Assembly: GCF_008831285.2 (NCBI RefSeq)
Contig: NW_022204507.1
Span: 4,794,174 to 4,858,173 of the forward strand
Source of the DNA: Nymphaea colorata
Lineage: Eukaryota > Streptophyta > Magnoliopsida > Nymphaeales > Nymphaeaceae
Length of the DNA stretch: 64,000 nt
Direction of reading: 5' to 3'
The first letter of the stretch is position 1, and each line of letters begins with the position of its first letter. A program made the translations under genes and the position numbers. Below are positions 11,260-23,078 of this stretch, one piece after another. Below the pieces are notes generated by a model. The model was not told the origin of the DNA and made no database searches. It was given only the letters and a program-made list of their open reading frames with translations.

Positions 11260-13219
11260 CTACTCAACCTCATTAACCTAGGACAAAAGGATAACGCTCT
11301 TTCCCTTCCCATTCCATGAGTTAGAAGTCATGCCACCTTAACCAATTGAGTAGCTCGGACCAGATCATGGCTAGGCCAAATAATCCATTCATTGTTGGCT
11401 ATGCACATGCTCTCAAAAACATATAAAAGCTTCAAAGACAAACCCAAGCTTGGAAATTTTCTTTAACAATTAACAAAAGTCAAGGGGGGATAAAAAATTA
11501 TTTCCTCATGAACTCAAGTTTTAAATGGAAAAGTCTACTACAAACCCACATTTGAAATTTCAAATAAATAGACAAAATGGAATAAATTTCAAACCTAAGA
11601 ACCTTATTTTTGAACATAAAAAATTTTTGTTTCCAATTTTGTATAAAATGGGGCCGGAAAATGGGGCCATGCTCTGGCCATCTATTGTTTGCGAGTCCTC
11701 CTATGACTCTACCACTAGCGAGGTCACCAACAGCACTCTGCTGGTCAAATTCATGGCTTTTTCTCACTCGATTTGTCCTCAATCTAAGGCTTTCAACATG
11801 TGAAAACCCATGGCTTTTTCTCACTCGATTTGTCCTCATTCTAAAGCTTTCAACATTCACTTGTTGAATCTTAGCCGAACAAAGACTTTCTCCTTCTTAA
11901 GTAAGGGATAGCAAGGGAGGCTACACAACTGCAACACCCTTATTGATTCTCTTTCTTTTCCTTTTAATATCTATTATAGGTTTAAAGAACCTTTCTACAA
12001 AGTCACAATATAGGAGGTAAATGAGAGAGACGTAACCAAATATTAACTTACACGGTTTCAGCCTAAGTATGTCTTAAGTCTACAATACATCTTCACTAAC
12101 TAGTCTTCCAACTTTTGATAAAATAGTGAGTGGTATAACTCTTATTTTGTGTGAGTCTAAGTTTACAAAAATGTACAGTAAGCCCATTTAGCTTTTGATA
12201 ATTTTTTTTCTTTCCTTATAAGATATGTGATCCAACATTTTCCTTTTAGATTTGAAATGATTTCTAATTTTAAAAGCACAAACTTCTTTTTATTTTATAC
12301 AAGTTTATCAATCAATTTGACACTTTTCTCTTTATTTTATATTTCTTTTTTTTTTTGCCTCCCATGGGTTAAGTTTGCCACCGTCACTCACTCCCTTTTC
12401 CTAATTGTCCATAATTTTTCTTTCATCTGTTCTCCAGTGTCCCCTTGCAAGCTATTCTCCTTGACATGCATCTTGTTGACTAGCATAACAAATTGTGGCC
12501 CTAAGATATCTACTGCTTGTTTCTTTGAGTTTATAAGCTAAATTTCTATTTTTCCTTGTGCAACTCTTCATCTCACAAAGCGACCATCTACTTGTAAGTT
12601 GCATAAAGATTATTAGACTATATGAATGGCCTACCATGGTTAATACTAAGTTCATGTGAACACTATTTGATCCATAATGAATATGAAAGCCTTGCAGCAA
12701 TGGCCTTGTGTTCTACATCCATCCTCAACTTGGCCATTGTTAGTAGTTTTGTAGTCCTCTGTGATACCTGGATAGGCAAGATATTCTTGAGCTGATCTTG
12801 AGTCATTACGGCAGTTTGCTCAATTGGGATTACGGGACACGTACATCTCCTGTATATAATATTCCCTTAAGATATATTATGATCCGTTTAACATGTCTTA
12901 GTGATCTGGAGTAGGTGTTTATAGGAACTGATGAGTTTTTATTCAATGCATCTGTCACATTTAGCCCACTGAACAAAATGTTTTATAAAGCTCCAGCTAT
13001 ACTCTTGTATGAAGTAGCATATGAAACTATTTTCCTTTGATGTGTGGATAATTTTCACATTAGCTGCAGCAACGTTGTTGACTAAATTTACTTGAAGTTG
13101 AATCTTTGTGAGCACTCTGTATATATTTCCTATGCAACAACACCATTCAATCATTTTCATAAACTACTTCAAAATCTAAAAAAAAATTTAGAGTGCTCTG
13201 ATCTTTGATAGAAAATTCT
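11260..13219. other. No gene recognised
   Basis: Apart from the 57-bp duplication this stretch shows only short open frames without motifs. Nothing else is supported up to the assembly gap. Confidence 0.5.
11752..11856 (+). repeat. 57-bp direct tandem duplication
   Basis: CATGGCTTTTTCTCACTCG begins at 11752 and again at 11809. The second unit is incomplete, and the two copies differ at only a few positions. No family link was seen. Confidence 0.9.
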
Positions 13220-13319
13220 NNNNNNNNNNNNNNNNNNNNNNNNNNNNNNNNNNNNNNNNNNNNNNNNNNNNNNNNNNNNNNNNNNNNNNNNNNNNNNNNN
13301 NNNNNNNNNNNNNNNNNNN
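13220..13319. other. Assembly gap (100 N)
   Basis: Exactly 100 undetermined bases. Such a round number is a scaffold placeholder, so the true distance is unknown. Open frames spanning it are not meaningful. Confidence 0.99.
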
Positions 13320-15990
13320 TGTTTTGTCCACCCTACAATGTATATTCTTGGCAGCTGAGCTCAAAGGTCACTGGAATTAGAACGCCCTCTTCAGTTAGAA
13401 CAACAAAACATAATAAAATAAAAAGAAATTTCAAGAAGACTGAAGAATAATTAGTGACATGAAAAACCATTTTCATATTGTCATAAAACACAATGTAAGT
13501 TTGCACAACTACTTAAAAAAAATATGTTTGCCAATAGCTCTAAGTTGTTACTAACTTAAACTTGTTTTAAACTTGATAAAAAGACTAATAGATGTTTAAT
13601 GAGGGACAATATATACATACATTAGTTTCTATTACCTTAAGGCATGTTTTAAGGGGTTATGACCAGCCATCCATTGGCCAAAATGTAGTTGGATATTGTG
13701 CTTCCAGCCAAATTTTGGTACATTGAATTAAAGATCTGCTGCGAAACATGACATTCACACTTGATTTTGACGTTGCCAAAACCGCAGTATTAGATTTTTT
13801 ATGTATTTATTTTTTTTAAATAGAATTCTGAAAATTGTTGGGGTGCTTCTAGGAAAGTGGGGAAGCATGAATGAGGAATTCAACCTTTTAATATAAAAAG
13901 CTCATTTAATATAAACAGCTCGCTCCATAATCACTTATCTTTTTTTTCATCATTTTACTTTTTTTTTCTTTATTTTCTTCTTTGGAGCAACAGAGTGTGA
14001 GTTTGTTATTGAAAAGAAATAATTATAAGGGATACTTAAACTTTCAGGTAGCAAAAAATTTCTCAAATTGCTTAAAAGAAAATAATCCGACCTATGTTCT
14101 TGTTCTCTTGTATTTCAATTGAGGAAGTAAATAAAAAAGTTCAAAAGTATCTTTTACAACCATTTCATCTTCTTTCTTATTGAATCAAACCAATCTTGTA
14201 ATTGTGAACAGGAGCACGGTTGAGTGGGTATACAAAAATATTTTTGAAATGCATTTGGTCACTCCAAGTGAAAGTCTGGGTTGGGGGTGGCACTTCTTCG
14301 GAGTGGGTATCGAAAATGTTTCAAAATGCATTTAAAGGGTAGTCTCAAAGTAGTACTGCTCAACTTAGTACCCCACTATGATTCTTATTATTATCTACAA
14401 GGCGGTAAGGTTCATATTTATTGACAGAAAGAGTGCCTTTATTTTGGAAGACTTCTTCATCTTTTCTTGCAAGTTCTTGTATGTAAAAGATCAACTTAAC
14501 CTATAGGAAGAATTTGTGATATAAGTACAATTTGTTCATTCACAATATGTTCATTTATTTATATTGGCTAATTTGTTGAAAATTTTGGTTCCAGTCGCAA
14601 CAATTGCATGGTTTGGTTTGAAGCTTATTCTGTTTGCAGTAGTCATTCTGTTGCAATTCCTTTGGTGCTGGTTCTTTGTAGTCGTTCTGTTGTAATTCCT
14701 TTGGTGCTGGTTCTTCCATATATATGCCGCTTCTTCCAATGCATTCGGCAATACAAGGATGCAAAGGAAAAAAATATGTCTTTTTAATGGCAAGAATTTT
14801 TATTCATTCCATATTTTTAGCCACGAAGATATGCTGCCTATGCTAGAAATGATATATAGTAAAGGAACAGTTAAATACTGGCTAACTCGAACTTGCGTGT
14901 CAAACTCGAGCCATGCTGCACTTTTCCATAGCATAGGTGACATGATCCAAAGGGTGTCGTTGGCTTGGATAACAACAGGGGAAAGAAAATTAGAACAGAG
15001 GTAACTGCAAAACAAGGGGCCACAACTTACACGGATATTCAGATGGAGAGATTAATGGTGCCTTACACACCCAGCACCACGTCCATGACTTGTCTGTTCT
15101 GTTTTCATTTTTGTGGGATTTGTTGTCTTTTGCAATCAGGGGTGGAGCTATATTTTTTTTCCTTCCATAAAACACTTAATATATGGTTAACATATTTTCA
15201 TTTGACTATGAGGCAGATCACATGGGGCTACTCCATATAATTGGGCCCAAGTTCACCCAAGTTTGAACATTAAATTAAGGTTTCAAAGAGCGGTCGCGTT
15301 CATAACCAAAATAACAGTTGAGGTCAAAATTAGGATTCTGATTGTCTGGAGCAATGAAATTCATGTTTTCCATGAAATTTACAGTAAAAAACTTGAACAT
15401 TTCAAGGTTTGGGTCTCGAAATTCTGACTTTTTGATCCCTTCTCTTTAAAATAAAGTTTCCACTGACATGACTGAATGTGAATCGAAAAGCCAAAACAAA
15501 CAGTAGGAATGGGAATTCATTTAAAGATGCTGCTGCTCAGAAATTATATGTTTGTCCCACCACCATCTTATTGTTTTCTTAGGAAAATCCCAAATACTCA
15601 GAAAAGATGGTAGAATGGGAATCAAAATTTGCACTATAATCCAATGCAACCTTCCAATCTTGGCTCGTATGAGAGTCTGACTAAGTTAAGAATCTAAGCA
15701 AGTTTCAGTTACCATCTTCTTGTAAATTTTTGGTCTTTTCTCCTTAATGTTTAAAAAACTTTTATGAATGGAGACCTTCCAAATTCTCACAGCGTGCATG
15801 GAAGCCATGGTTCAAGTCCAATCTATAGGTTTTACCCCTTCACAGCCATCATAAGCAATGAAACTACAAGACTTCCAAGAATGAGTCATATTCCTCACAA
15901 GTTCCTAGGTACAATCACAGGGATTGTCTCCATTACCTCACTTTTCTGTTGGAAAGTTTATCTACAGTGGCCTTTCTCATAGTTGCCTTA
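13320..15990. other. No gene recognised
   Basis: Mostly AT-rich DNA without recognisable coding families. The 39-bp repeat at 14639-14716 is the only ordered element. Confidence 0.5.
14639..14716 (-). repeat. 39-bp tandem repeat encoding a 13-residue repeat on the minus strand
   Basis: Two units start at 14639 and 14678. In the minus-strand frame that is open over 14555-14764 each encodes (E/K)EPAPKELQQNDY. A period divisible by three inside an open frame suggests a coding past, but the frame is only about 70 codons and I recognise no family. Confidence 0.75.
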
Positions 15991-17225
15991 TTTCATTGTT
16001 CCCTTACCCATCAAGATCTTGTTGCTTTGTGAGAAAACTTAGAGAAGAAAACAGAGGAAGGGTGAAAGATAAAGCTGGAGAGAACTTGTTTTTATTGATT
16101 CCTTTGAGCAACATATATATATATAATACAAAAAATGGTTATCGCTTACAAGATTTTTGGTATACAAGATCATGATAATACCCAATTTCTATCTCTAAAA
16201 AAGCTAAAGGCTGCTTTTCAATTACAATTTGGAAGAAATCACATAAAGGCACAATGAATATTTCAATTTGTTTCTTTAAGCTGTCGGTGCCACACGACTT
16301 TCTTCCTCTTGCTATTATATGGTGAATGTCTCGTTGATTTTAATTGGTCTAAGATTCTGTTTATGCTGAAATAGATAAAATTTCATTTTTTTTGCCTTCT
16401 AAAAAAAATTGAATTTGGGAGCCAAAAAAAAACGAAAAAAAGATATATTTTTGGTCACCCTTGGGGTTTATACTCAATCACGATAATCCATTGATTGTCT
16501 TATGTAACAAAGTATCGCATAGATATCATTCTCATCCCTGAAAAGCTGAAAAGCCAAAATGAAAATGAATATTTTATTATAACGAGCTTGAATATTATAC
16601 ACCAGAGATAAGAACTGACAGATTTTTTTTTTTTAAAAGAGAACCACATCTTCATTTTTCGATATTAATTCAAACAGAGTAAGGTAGTAAATAGGACACA
16701 TAACTCCATGTGATGCAGTAAATTGGACAGATGAAAAGAACGGATCTGTTGTGGAAAAAATTGTATTTAGGGGCTTGATTCTTCTAGAAATTCTAAATAT
16801 GATCCTCATATTTTCAGTTCTCTTGATACGGGCCTGCCTCTTTTTTACTATGGATTGCCAAAAGAGCCTGTGATTACGACATGGCATGTTGAAAAGTGCG
16901 ACCTGCCATGTCGCACTTTGGTAATACAATCCAAGCTAGTGTATTATCATGTAATTTTTATCAAGATCTGCATAACAATAACAGGAAGAATCTGGTGAGA
17001 AAGGCGCCCTTCCCTGACTTCCTTTCCCGCCGCCGTTCTTTGAAATAATTTGCTGGAGACGAAGGTGTATCAGGCGCAGAGAGGAAGGCCGGCGATCATT
17101 CTTCAGGCGATTCTAGCTGTCAAGCAAAAGATTATTCCAATTCCAGGTGTCCGAAGAACCTCTCTACAAAAGCTTGGATTTTTGGAGGTAACGGAAGGGA
17201 GCAGTTGATTTCCCTCCCTCGTTTT

Positions 17226-17237
17226 GCTCTGACACCA
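17226..17237 (-). other. tRNA-Met primer-binding site of the copia-type element
   Basis: The minus strand reads TGGTGTCAGAGC right after the LTR end. One base differs from TGGTATCAGAGC, the usual complement of the initiator-Met tRNA 3' end. Confidence 0.75.
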
Positions 17238-17440
17238 TGAGAAAACTTAGAGAAGAAAAAAGAGGAAGTGTGAAAGATAAAGCTAGAGAGAACTTGTATT
17301 TATTGATTCCTTTGAGCAAAATATATATAGTACAAAAAAAGGTTATCCCTTACAATATTTTTGGTATACAAGATCATGATATTACACAATTTCTTTTCCA
17401 ATCCATTAACCATCGAAAATGTAGTCTCATAACAATAACA
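17238..17440 (-). repeat. Copia-type LTR (copy B, internally deleted)
   Basis: On the minus strand it ends TTTTCTCA directly before the primer-binding site. It holds a TATA-like TATATA near 17317-17326 and an AATAAA-like polyadenylation signal (CAATAAATAC, about 17300-17309). It is about 330 bp shorter than copy C, lacking the middle. Confidence 0.65.
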
Positions 17441-17538
17441 AATCTTGATAAGACATCTGATTCCTTTTTTCTAGACACTTTACTTATCACGTAGGATTCG
17501 GGGTTATTGTCTTACCTAAAATAGTCTGGCCTGTACTC

Positions 17539-17546
17539 TATATATT
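17539..17546 (+). promoter_or_regulatory. TATA box of the three-exon gene candidate
   Basis: TATATATT lies about 33 bases before the ATG at 17579, so the 5' UTR would be very short. The same box stands at 23030-23037 before the second copy. It begins only about 100 bp from the edge of LTR B, so the element sits directly upstream of the core promoter. Confidence 0.5.
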
Positions 17547-17578
17547 GAGAGTCCATCTTCTCTCAAGAACATCAGAGA

Positions 17579-18157
17579 ATGAATAATGAGAAAGCTCCCT
17601 TTCCCGTGAATGCAGGCATCAAAATGACGAACCACAACCACGTAAGTTCTTTTTCTTTTTCCATGTTTTAACACTTCTTTCGTAAGAGACTGGTAGAGTG
17701 TGCATGCATTTTCTTAGTTATATCTGCACTAGCATATGTGATATGTGGTTCAAAAAGCTCATACTCACACCTATGCGGTTGCAGTTTGCACACGGGAAGC
17801 AGGAGCTGCTGCCGGTGCCTCAGAGGAACAAGCCCGAAGTACGGCTTAAGAAAACACTGCTGTCACTAGGCCTACTGAAGCGTGATAACCATTCACACTT
17901 CATGACAAATTATGAAACCGGTGATGTTTTCAAAGAATTGATTCGTGTCTTTTGCATTTGAGCAGGTCAGCAGGCCTAGAGTGAGTGCTCAAGGATTAAG
18001 CACACCTCAGGAAGTGGTGTCAAGCGAAGAGGAAAAGAAGATAATGCCTCAGTCGGAGGAATTCAAAGCGATGGTGGACACAGTTATCAATCACAATGCT
18101 GGTGTGGCCCGCAACAAGCGAAGGCTGCCCATATTTGTGGCTCTAATGGATCCCTGA
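17579..18157 (+). CDS. Small three-exon gene candidate, unknown protein (copy 1)
   Basis: Three in-phase pieces form a 102-residue frame. Exon 1 is 17579-17641 (MNNEKAPFP.., donor GTAAGT), exon 2 is 17785-17838 (FAHGKQELLPVPQRNKPE, acceptor GGTTGCAG), and exon 3 is 17966-18157 (VSRPRVSAQGL.., acceptor TTTGAGCAG, stop TGA). Both introns are GT..AG, 143 and 127 bp, phase 0. The protein is basic and charged, with an SSEEEKKIMP stretch and an NKRRLPIFVALMDP end; no membrane segment or signal peptide is seen. I recognise no family. Support comes from phase-consistent splice sites, a TATA box and a diverged second copy at 23079-23586 that keeps the same exon borders. That copy suggests the ancestral protein ran about 17 residues past the present TGA. 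Confidence 0.5.
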
Positions 18158-18452
18158 ACTCTCTCTCTAATTTCAAAGATGCCCCTTTTTTATTTTTCTT
18201 TTGGCATATGATTGTTGCGTGCACTGGCCGGTGCACACAACTTGAACTCCTCTTTTGAGTCCCGCCACCCCTTCCTCCCCTTTTCTATATTCCTTTATTG
18301 TTTTTGACATTTTTTGCAAAATCATTGAAATTTGCCACTTAATGACGTGTTCAGTTTCTCTTTCTTCCTTTATCTAGATGTCATGCCTTTCCATGAAATG
18401 TAAGCAAAAGAATTGGAACTGCCTCATCACTTGGTAGGTGGGTAGAGACTTT

Positions 18453-19593
18453 AAATGTCATTTTCCATCTTCATCGCACGTCCAATTGAACCGTTCCAAA
18501 AAAAAAAAAAAAAAAAAAAAACAGATATGGGAAAAGAATTAATCTGTGATTAAGAAATAGATCACTTAGGATTTAAAAAATAACATTCGAGTGGATTCAG
18601 ATTCAGATTCTGACATATATATAAGTATCGGATCGGATATGGATTCAGATCAGATTTAGTTTTAAGTAATTACTCATATCCAATGCTCTTACCTTTTACA
18701 GTTCAAAATTCAGATTCGGATTGTGAAACAAGATCATGAATTCAGATTCACACATGATATCTCTCCATTCTATTAAAATCTGAATTTGAATACCAGTAAG
18801 TGAATACCTAAAGAAACGGATATGGTGAAGAGTATACCCAATTTAAATCCAATATATTAACATCCCACTTGCAAAGAACATTGCTCTGGACAGAAAAAGA
18901 AAGAAAGGCAAGTGGGGGCCGAAGCACTTCCCATTCCAATCTCCGACGTCATTGATGGCCATCTTCTCAAAGAAAACAATGGTAGTGCAACTGAAAGGCC
19001 TGCTGCTTGGAATGAGCTGTTGTGATGATGATGGATACTTATATACTCAGGTTCGAGTTTGGATACGAATTTTAAAAAAGTTACATCCAAATTTGAATCC
19101 GAAATCAGATTCCACAATCTGAATCTGATTTTTTTTCCTCATCCAAAACTGAATCCAAAATCAGATTTCATAATTTGAATCTGATCTAAATCCATCTTTT
19201 TCATCCTAATCTGAATCTGAAATCAGATGTCACAATCAAAAACCAACCCAAATCCTATTTTTATATTCATATATGAATCTGAATCTGAATCCATATTTTG
19301 AACTGAGTCTGGCTGATTTACAAACTGTAAGAGCATTGAAACTGAGTCCCATCTGGATCTGATCAGATATTTTTGTATATTTGAATCTGAACTGAATTTG
19401 ACTGAATATAACTAAATCTGAATCTGTTTGAATATTTATGCATATATGAATCTAAATCTAATCGGACGTCATTTCTTAATTTCAAATCCAATGTGATTTT
19501 TTAGTTGATTAGTAAATTTCTTTTCTTCATCCAAATGTTTTAGGCGCAATTGGCTTGGACATTCAATTCAAATGAGACATATTGACATCCTTA
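18453..19593. mobile_element. Inverted-repeat (MITE-like) element rich in GAATCTGAATC, copy 1
   Basis: The left end AAATGTCATTT..CATC..GTCCAATTGAACCGTTCC and the right end ..TTGGCTTGGACATTCAATTCAAATGAGACATATTGACATCCTTA are roughly inverted copies of one another. The body is packed with GAATCTGAATC / GATTCAGATTC hexamer-type repeats on both strands. A 24-base A run (18498-18521) follows the left end. A non-repetitive middle (about 18820-19030) differs from copy 2. There is no transposase inside. The TIR style resembles hAT-type plant MITEs, but no target duplication was resolved. Confidence 0.6.
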
Positions 19594-19671
19594 GGTTGAA
19601 GCTTCCCCATTCCAACTGACATGTTTCACCATTATAAACAGGGGACGAGTCCAATTGTGTGTGTCATGTGG

Positions 19672-20010
19672 ATAGAGCTGTAAAACGAGTCGGACCAACT
19701 CAAGCTCAACTCGAATTTGCTCTGTTAAGCTCAAGGTTAACTCAAAACTAGCGATTATAAACAAGTCAAGTTCGAGTTTCACAAAATTGATTTGATTGAG
19801 CTTGAGTAAACCATTTTCTAGGCATTCTTTTGAAATTTTTCAAACTTAAAACCAAAAAAAGAAATCAGGTCAAATGGGAAACGAGCTTAAAAGAGTCATG
19901 CTCGAGCTGTGGCTTGGTCTATCAAATGGAGTTCAAGCTGTCCTTATACAGCTAAACTCGTACTCGAGCCAAGCTGAACGAGCTCAATTTTGACTTGGCC
20001 CGTATATAGC
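19672..20010. mobile_element. GAGCTxGAGC-rich MITE-like element
   Basis: The left part reads AGAGCTGTAAAACGAGTCG and the right part TCGAGCCAAGCTGAACGAGC followed by CCCGTATATAGC. Repeated AAGCTC/GAGCTTG motifs in both orientations give it foldback character. A first-half copy occurs at about 25030-25173, where it is cut off at the end of the duplicated block. Confidence 0.45.
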
Positions 20011-20034
20011 CCAACAAGTGGATTAATTGTGTGA

Positions 20035-22934
20035 TTTTGATCTTATTTTTTTTGTAAATTAAATATTTGATACTGGTTATGCTATAAGTCACCAAAGAAT
20101 TGATTGTCAAATAATATGCCTTTTGGCTCCTTTAGTCTTACATAGAAATTAAGCCCTCTTTTTGTGCAGTTTAACTGCTAACATGTATCTGTTGGGTTTT
20201 AGTTTGCTTCCTTTTGTGTGCTTTTGAAGGGTTGAGTCAACTCTTGGCGAACATCATCGTGTATGTCAGCGTTAATTGCAGCTCTGCTGATCTTTCTCCA
20301 TTGCACAGATTGATTTTGCTTAACAAATGTAGGGGGCCTAATCCCCAGCAAGCTGTTGGTGCAACATAGATTATGCTTTTGACTAACAAGTAACACAATC
20401 AAATGACACAGAGCATTTCTTTCATTTCTGTTTTGAGAAATTTGGTGGTGATACTTGCCTCAAATTAATTTCCAAGTTCTTTCATGAATTCAAAAGTTCC
20501 AGCATAACTGAGAAACCATTTCTAAATTAGGTAGTATGCTTAACCAAATACTTGGTTGAACTGTTAAATTTCCATAGAGTAGAATGGAAACTGGGTGGAA
20601 GAGTGATGTTTGGCAGAAGATGGGATCCAAGATGCTTCTTATAGATTGAGGAGAATATGGGAGTGCCAATCTCGATTAGGATTCCTAATTTGCCAGTAAT
20701 TTTATGGAATCGATGCACTTTCCAATCTATTGCCAGAGTGCTATAGGGAGAACCAATGGAAGATGACATCCATACTCAATCCATGTCAAGAATGGGGCTT
20801 GCTGAATCTGTGTTCAGGTAGCATTGGACTTCAATCCAAAATCCGAGATTGAATTGGAATTAGAAGAGGAAGGAATTGTTCTTCAAGAAATAGACTATGT
20901 GAGTAACATTAAATTTTCCTCCCATTGCAAAATGAATATATACTCATATTACAAGTCGGTCTAGAGTTGATCAATTGGTGGTTTCTTCTGAAGAGGGTGG
21001 GGCAAAGAAAGATGGGTGGAAAGAATTGAAGATTATCATTATGTCAGGAGAGCTAAGGAGCTAACGAAGGAGAGACCCAGATCAAAAGCAGAACCAGAAT
21101 TGGGGGATAACAAGTTTCAGTTTCTCCATAGGCAGGTGGAAGCGAAAAGGAATGTTAGACCCAGAATGATTGGAATGCAGAGATTGATTTACAGGAGACC
21201 AGCAATGGCGGAGTAACTTGAACACAACCAGCTGGTGGGTGACGAGAAGATAGAGCAGGAGATTTCAATTGATAACAAAAAGAATCGAAGGGGAGAACCG
21301 TGAGTCCTCATCAGGTTTGATTCTTTCTCCTCCATTAAAAAATAATTTTCAGGAGTTTGGATGGAATGAAAACTAGCAAAGAAATGACTGGTTTGGAAGG
21401 GTTCACAGTGAGGACGAACTCAGGGTAGTTTTTAGAAGGGGAGAATGGAAACTGGGTGGAAGAGTCATGGTTGCCAGCAGATGGGATCCAAGATGCTCCT
21501 TATCGATTGAGGAGAATATGGGAGTGCCAATCTGGATTAGGGGTTCCTAATTTGCCAATATTTTGATGGAATCGATGCACTTTCCAAGCTATTAACACAG
21601 CGCCTTAGGGAGACCGATGGAAGATGACATCCATACTCATCGATGTCAAGATGGGGCTTGCAGAATATGTGTGCAGGTAGCATTGGATTTCAATCCAAAA
21701 TCCGAGGTTGAATTGGAATTAGAAGAGGGAGGAATTGTTCTTCAAGAAATCAACTATGTGAGTAATATTAAATTTTCCTCCCATTGCAAAGTGAATATAT
21801 ACTCATATGACAAGTCGGTGTAGATGATTCTGTTTTCTCCCTAATAGACCCAAATTCTGTTTCCTCCCTCTTTCCTCCACTGGAGAAGCTCTTTTGCCGT
21901 CTTAAATCAGAGAAGAAACCAAAGCCTTTGAACAGAAGCAAATATGACTGCCTGAGTTTGTGACTCAGTGAAGGGTTGAGACAACCTGCTGTCATGCTGA
22001 ACCCATAGGATGAGAACAGGAGCTGCCGAGAGGAGATTTCTGGAGATGATTCGTGAGGATCTGCAATGGGCTCATCACTGACATCCACAGCAGAGAAATT
22101 CAGTCGACCCGGAGAAATTCCAGCGATAGGGGTTGCTGCCGGAGTACAGGAAGAATCCGGTGAGAAACGCGCCCTCCCCTGACTTCCCCTCCAGCCATTC
22201 TCTGGAATAATTTGCTGGAGACGAAGGTGTATCAGGCAGCAGGGAGGAAGGCCGGTGTTGATTCTTCAGGCGATTAAAGCGGTCGAGCAGAAGATTATTC
22301 CAATTCCAGGTGTCTGAAGGACCTCTCTACAAACGCTTGGACTTTTTTGGAGTTAACGTAAGGGAGCAGTCGATTTCCCTCTCTTGTTTTGCTCTGATAA
22401 CATGAGAAAACTTATTCAGAGGAAGCGCGAAAGATAAAGCTGGAGAGAACTTGTTTTTATTGATTCCTTTGAACAACATATGTATAGTACAAAAAAAGGT
22501 TATCGCTTACAAGATTTTTGGTATACAAGATGATGATAATACACAATTTCTTGAAAAATTGAGAGCACTAAAAAATATTTCTCACTTACATTTACAAGAT
22601 CCACAATTTTTGGAGTGGATGAAGGATTACAAAAAGGAAGGTTATAATGGAACAAATCTGCCGTGTCTCCCTTTTTAAGTAATTCCAGTAATTTCGATTT
22701 TGTCAGTCTCCCCAACGTCTTCCTTAATTTTCATCTTCCTATTGATATCAAGATCCTCAACGTCTTCCTTAATTCTCGCCTTTTCATTGACATCAAGATC
22801 CTCAACGTCTTCAGCAATATTCTTATTTTTAATATCCATAAAATCACTTTTTGCTTATTTACTTTCAGCAATATTCTTATCATTTCTATCCCAATCCGTT
22901 AACCACCTAAAATGTAGTCTGCATAACAATAACA
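20035..22934 (-). mobile_element. Non-coding copia-type LTR element with flank, copy C
   Basis: The LTR is 22403-22934. The primer site GCTCTGATAACA (reverse complement TGTTATCAGAGC) is at 22391-22402. The internal region runs leftwards. It has a leader (22140-22390), block Z (21831-22140), block X (21444-21830), block Y (20951-21443) and a second block X (20580-20950). The X blocks are near copies of each other. No gag, protease, integrase or RT motif appears in any frame, so the element is non-autonomous. The part 20035-20580 is shared with 31125-31725 and may be host flank duplicated together with the element. No matching 3' LTR is visible on the left. Confidence 0.65.
22403..22934 (-). 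repeat. Copia-type LTR, copy C
   Basis: It begins TGAGAAAACTT and ends ATAACAATAACA in + orientation. On the minus strand it has a TATA-like box, an AATAAA signal (CAATAAAAAC) and the end TTTTCTCA before the primer site. It contains a 45-bp repeat: GTCTTCCTTAATT-type units at about 22716, 22761 and 22806, 15 codons each. The minus strand reads KEDVEDLD(V/I)N-like repeats there. Confidence 0.7.
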
Positions 22935-23029
22935 GATCTTGATAAGAGCTCTGATCCCTTTTTTCTTGACACTTTCTTTATCACTCAGGGTTTGTGTGTT
23001 TATCATACCTAAAATGGTCTCCTGTACCC

Positions 23030-23037
23030 TATATATT
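23030..23037 (+). promoter_or_regulatory. TATA box before gene copy 2
   Basis: TATATATT, equivalent to the box at 17539-17546, about 42 bases before the shortened first exon. Confidence 0.4.
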
Positions 23038-23078
23038 GAGAGTCTCTCAAGAACATCAAAGAATCAACAGGCATCAAG

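Larger units (their letters stand above)
16030..17440 (-). mobile_element. Truncated copia-type LTR element, copy A/B
   Basis: Two LTR-like segments share the start TGAGAAAACTTAGAGAAG: A at 16030 and B at 17238-17440. Both end in TAACAATAACA (16983 and 17440). Left of B is GCTCTGACACCA, the reverse complement of a TGGT(A/G)TCAGAGC primer site, which matches initiator-Met tRNA. The element therefore reads on the minus strand. The inside (16984-17237) is only the 5' leader; it joins A at the shared trinucleotide ACA, so the rest was deleted. In A the middle (about 16190-16960) does not resemble the other LTR copies. No gag or pol is left. Confidence 0.7.
16984..19815 (+). repeat. Segmental duplication, unit 1
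   Basis: Matches 22144-25173 in the same order: element leader, LTR, gene promoter and exons, GAATCTGAATC element, and first half of the GAGCTxGAGC element. Homology ends at CTTGAGTAAACCATTT (19815 and 25173). Confidence 0.8.

Noticed and set aside
13205-13450. Open + frame across the N run
   Set aside because: It passes through 100 undetermined bases, so the frame has no meaning.
21768-22088. 106-codon minus-strand frame with a related frame at 32739-32972
   Set aside because: Both lie in the same repeated block Z of the copia-type element, and the similarity follows from duplication. No gag-like domain is recognisable, so I do not call it a gene, though it could be a relict.
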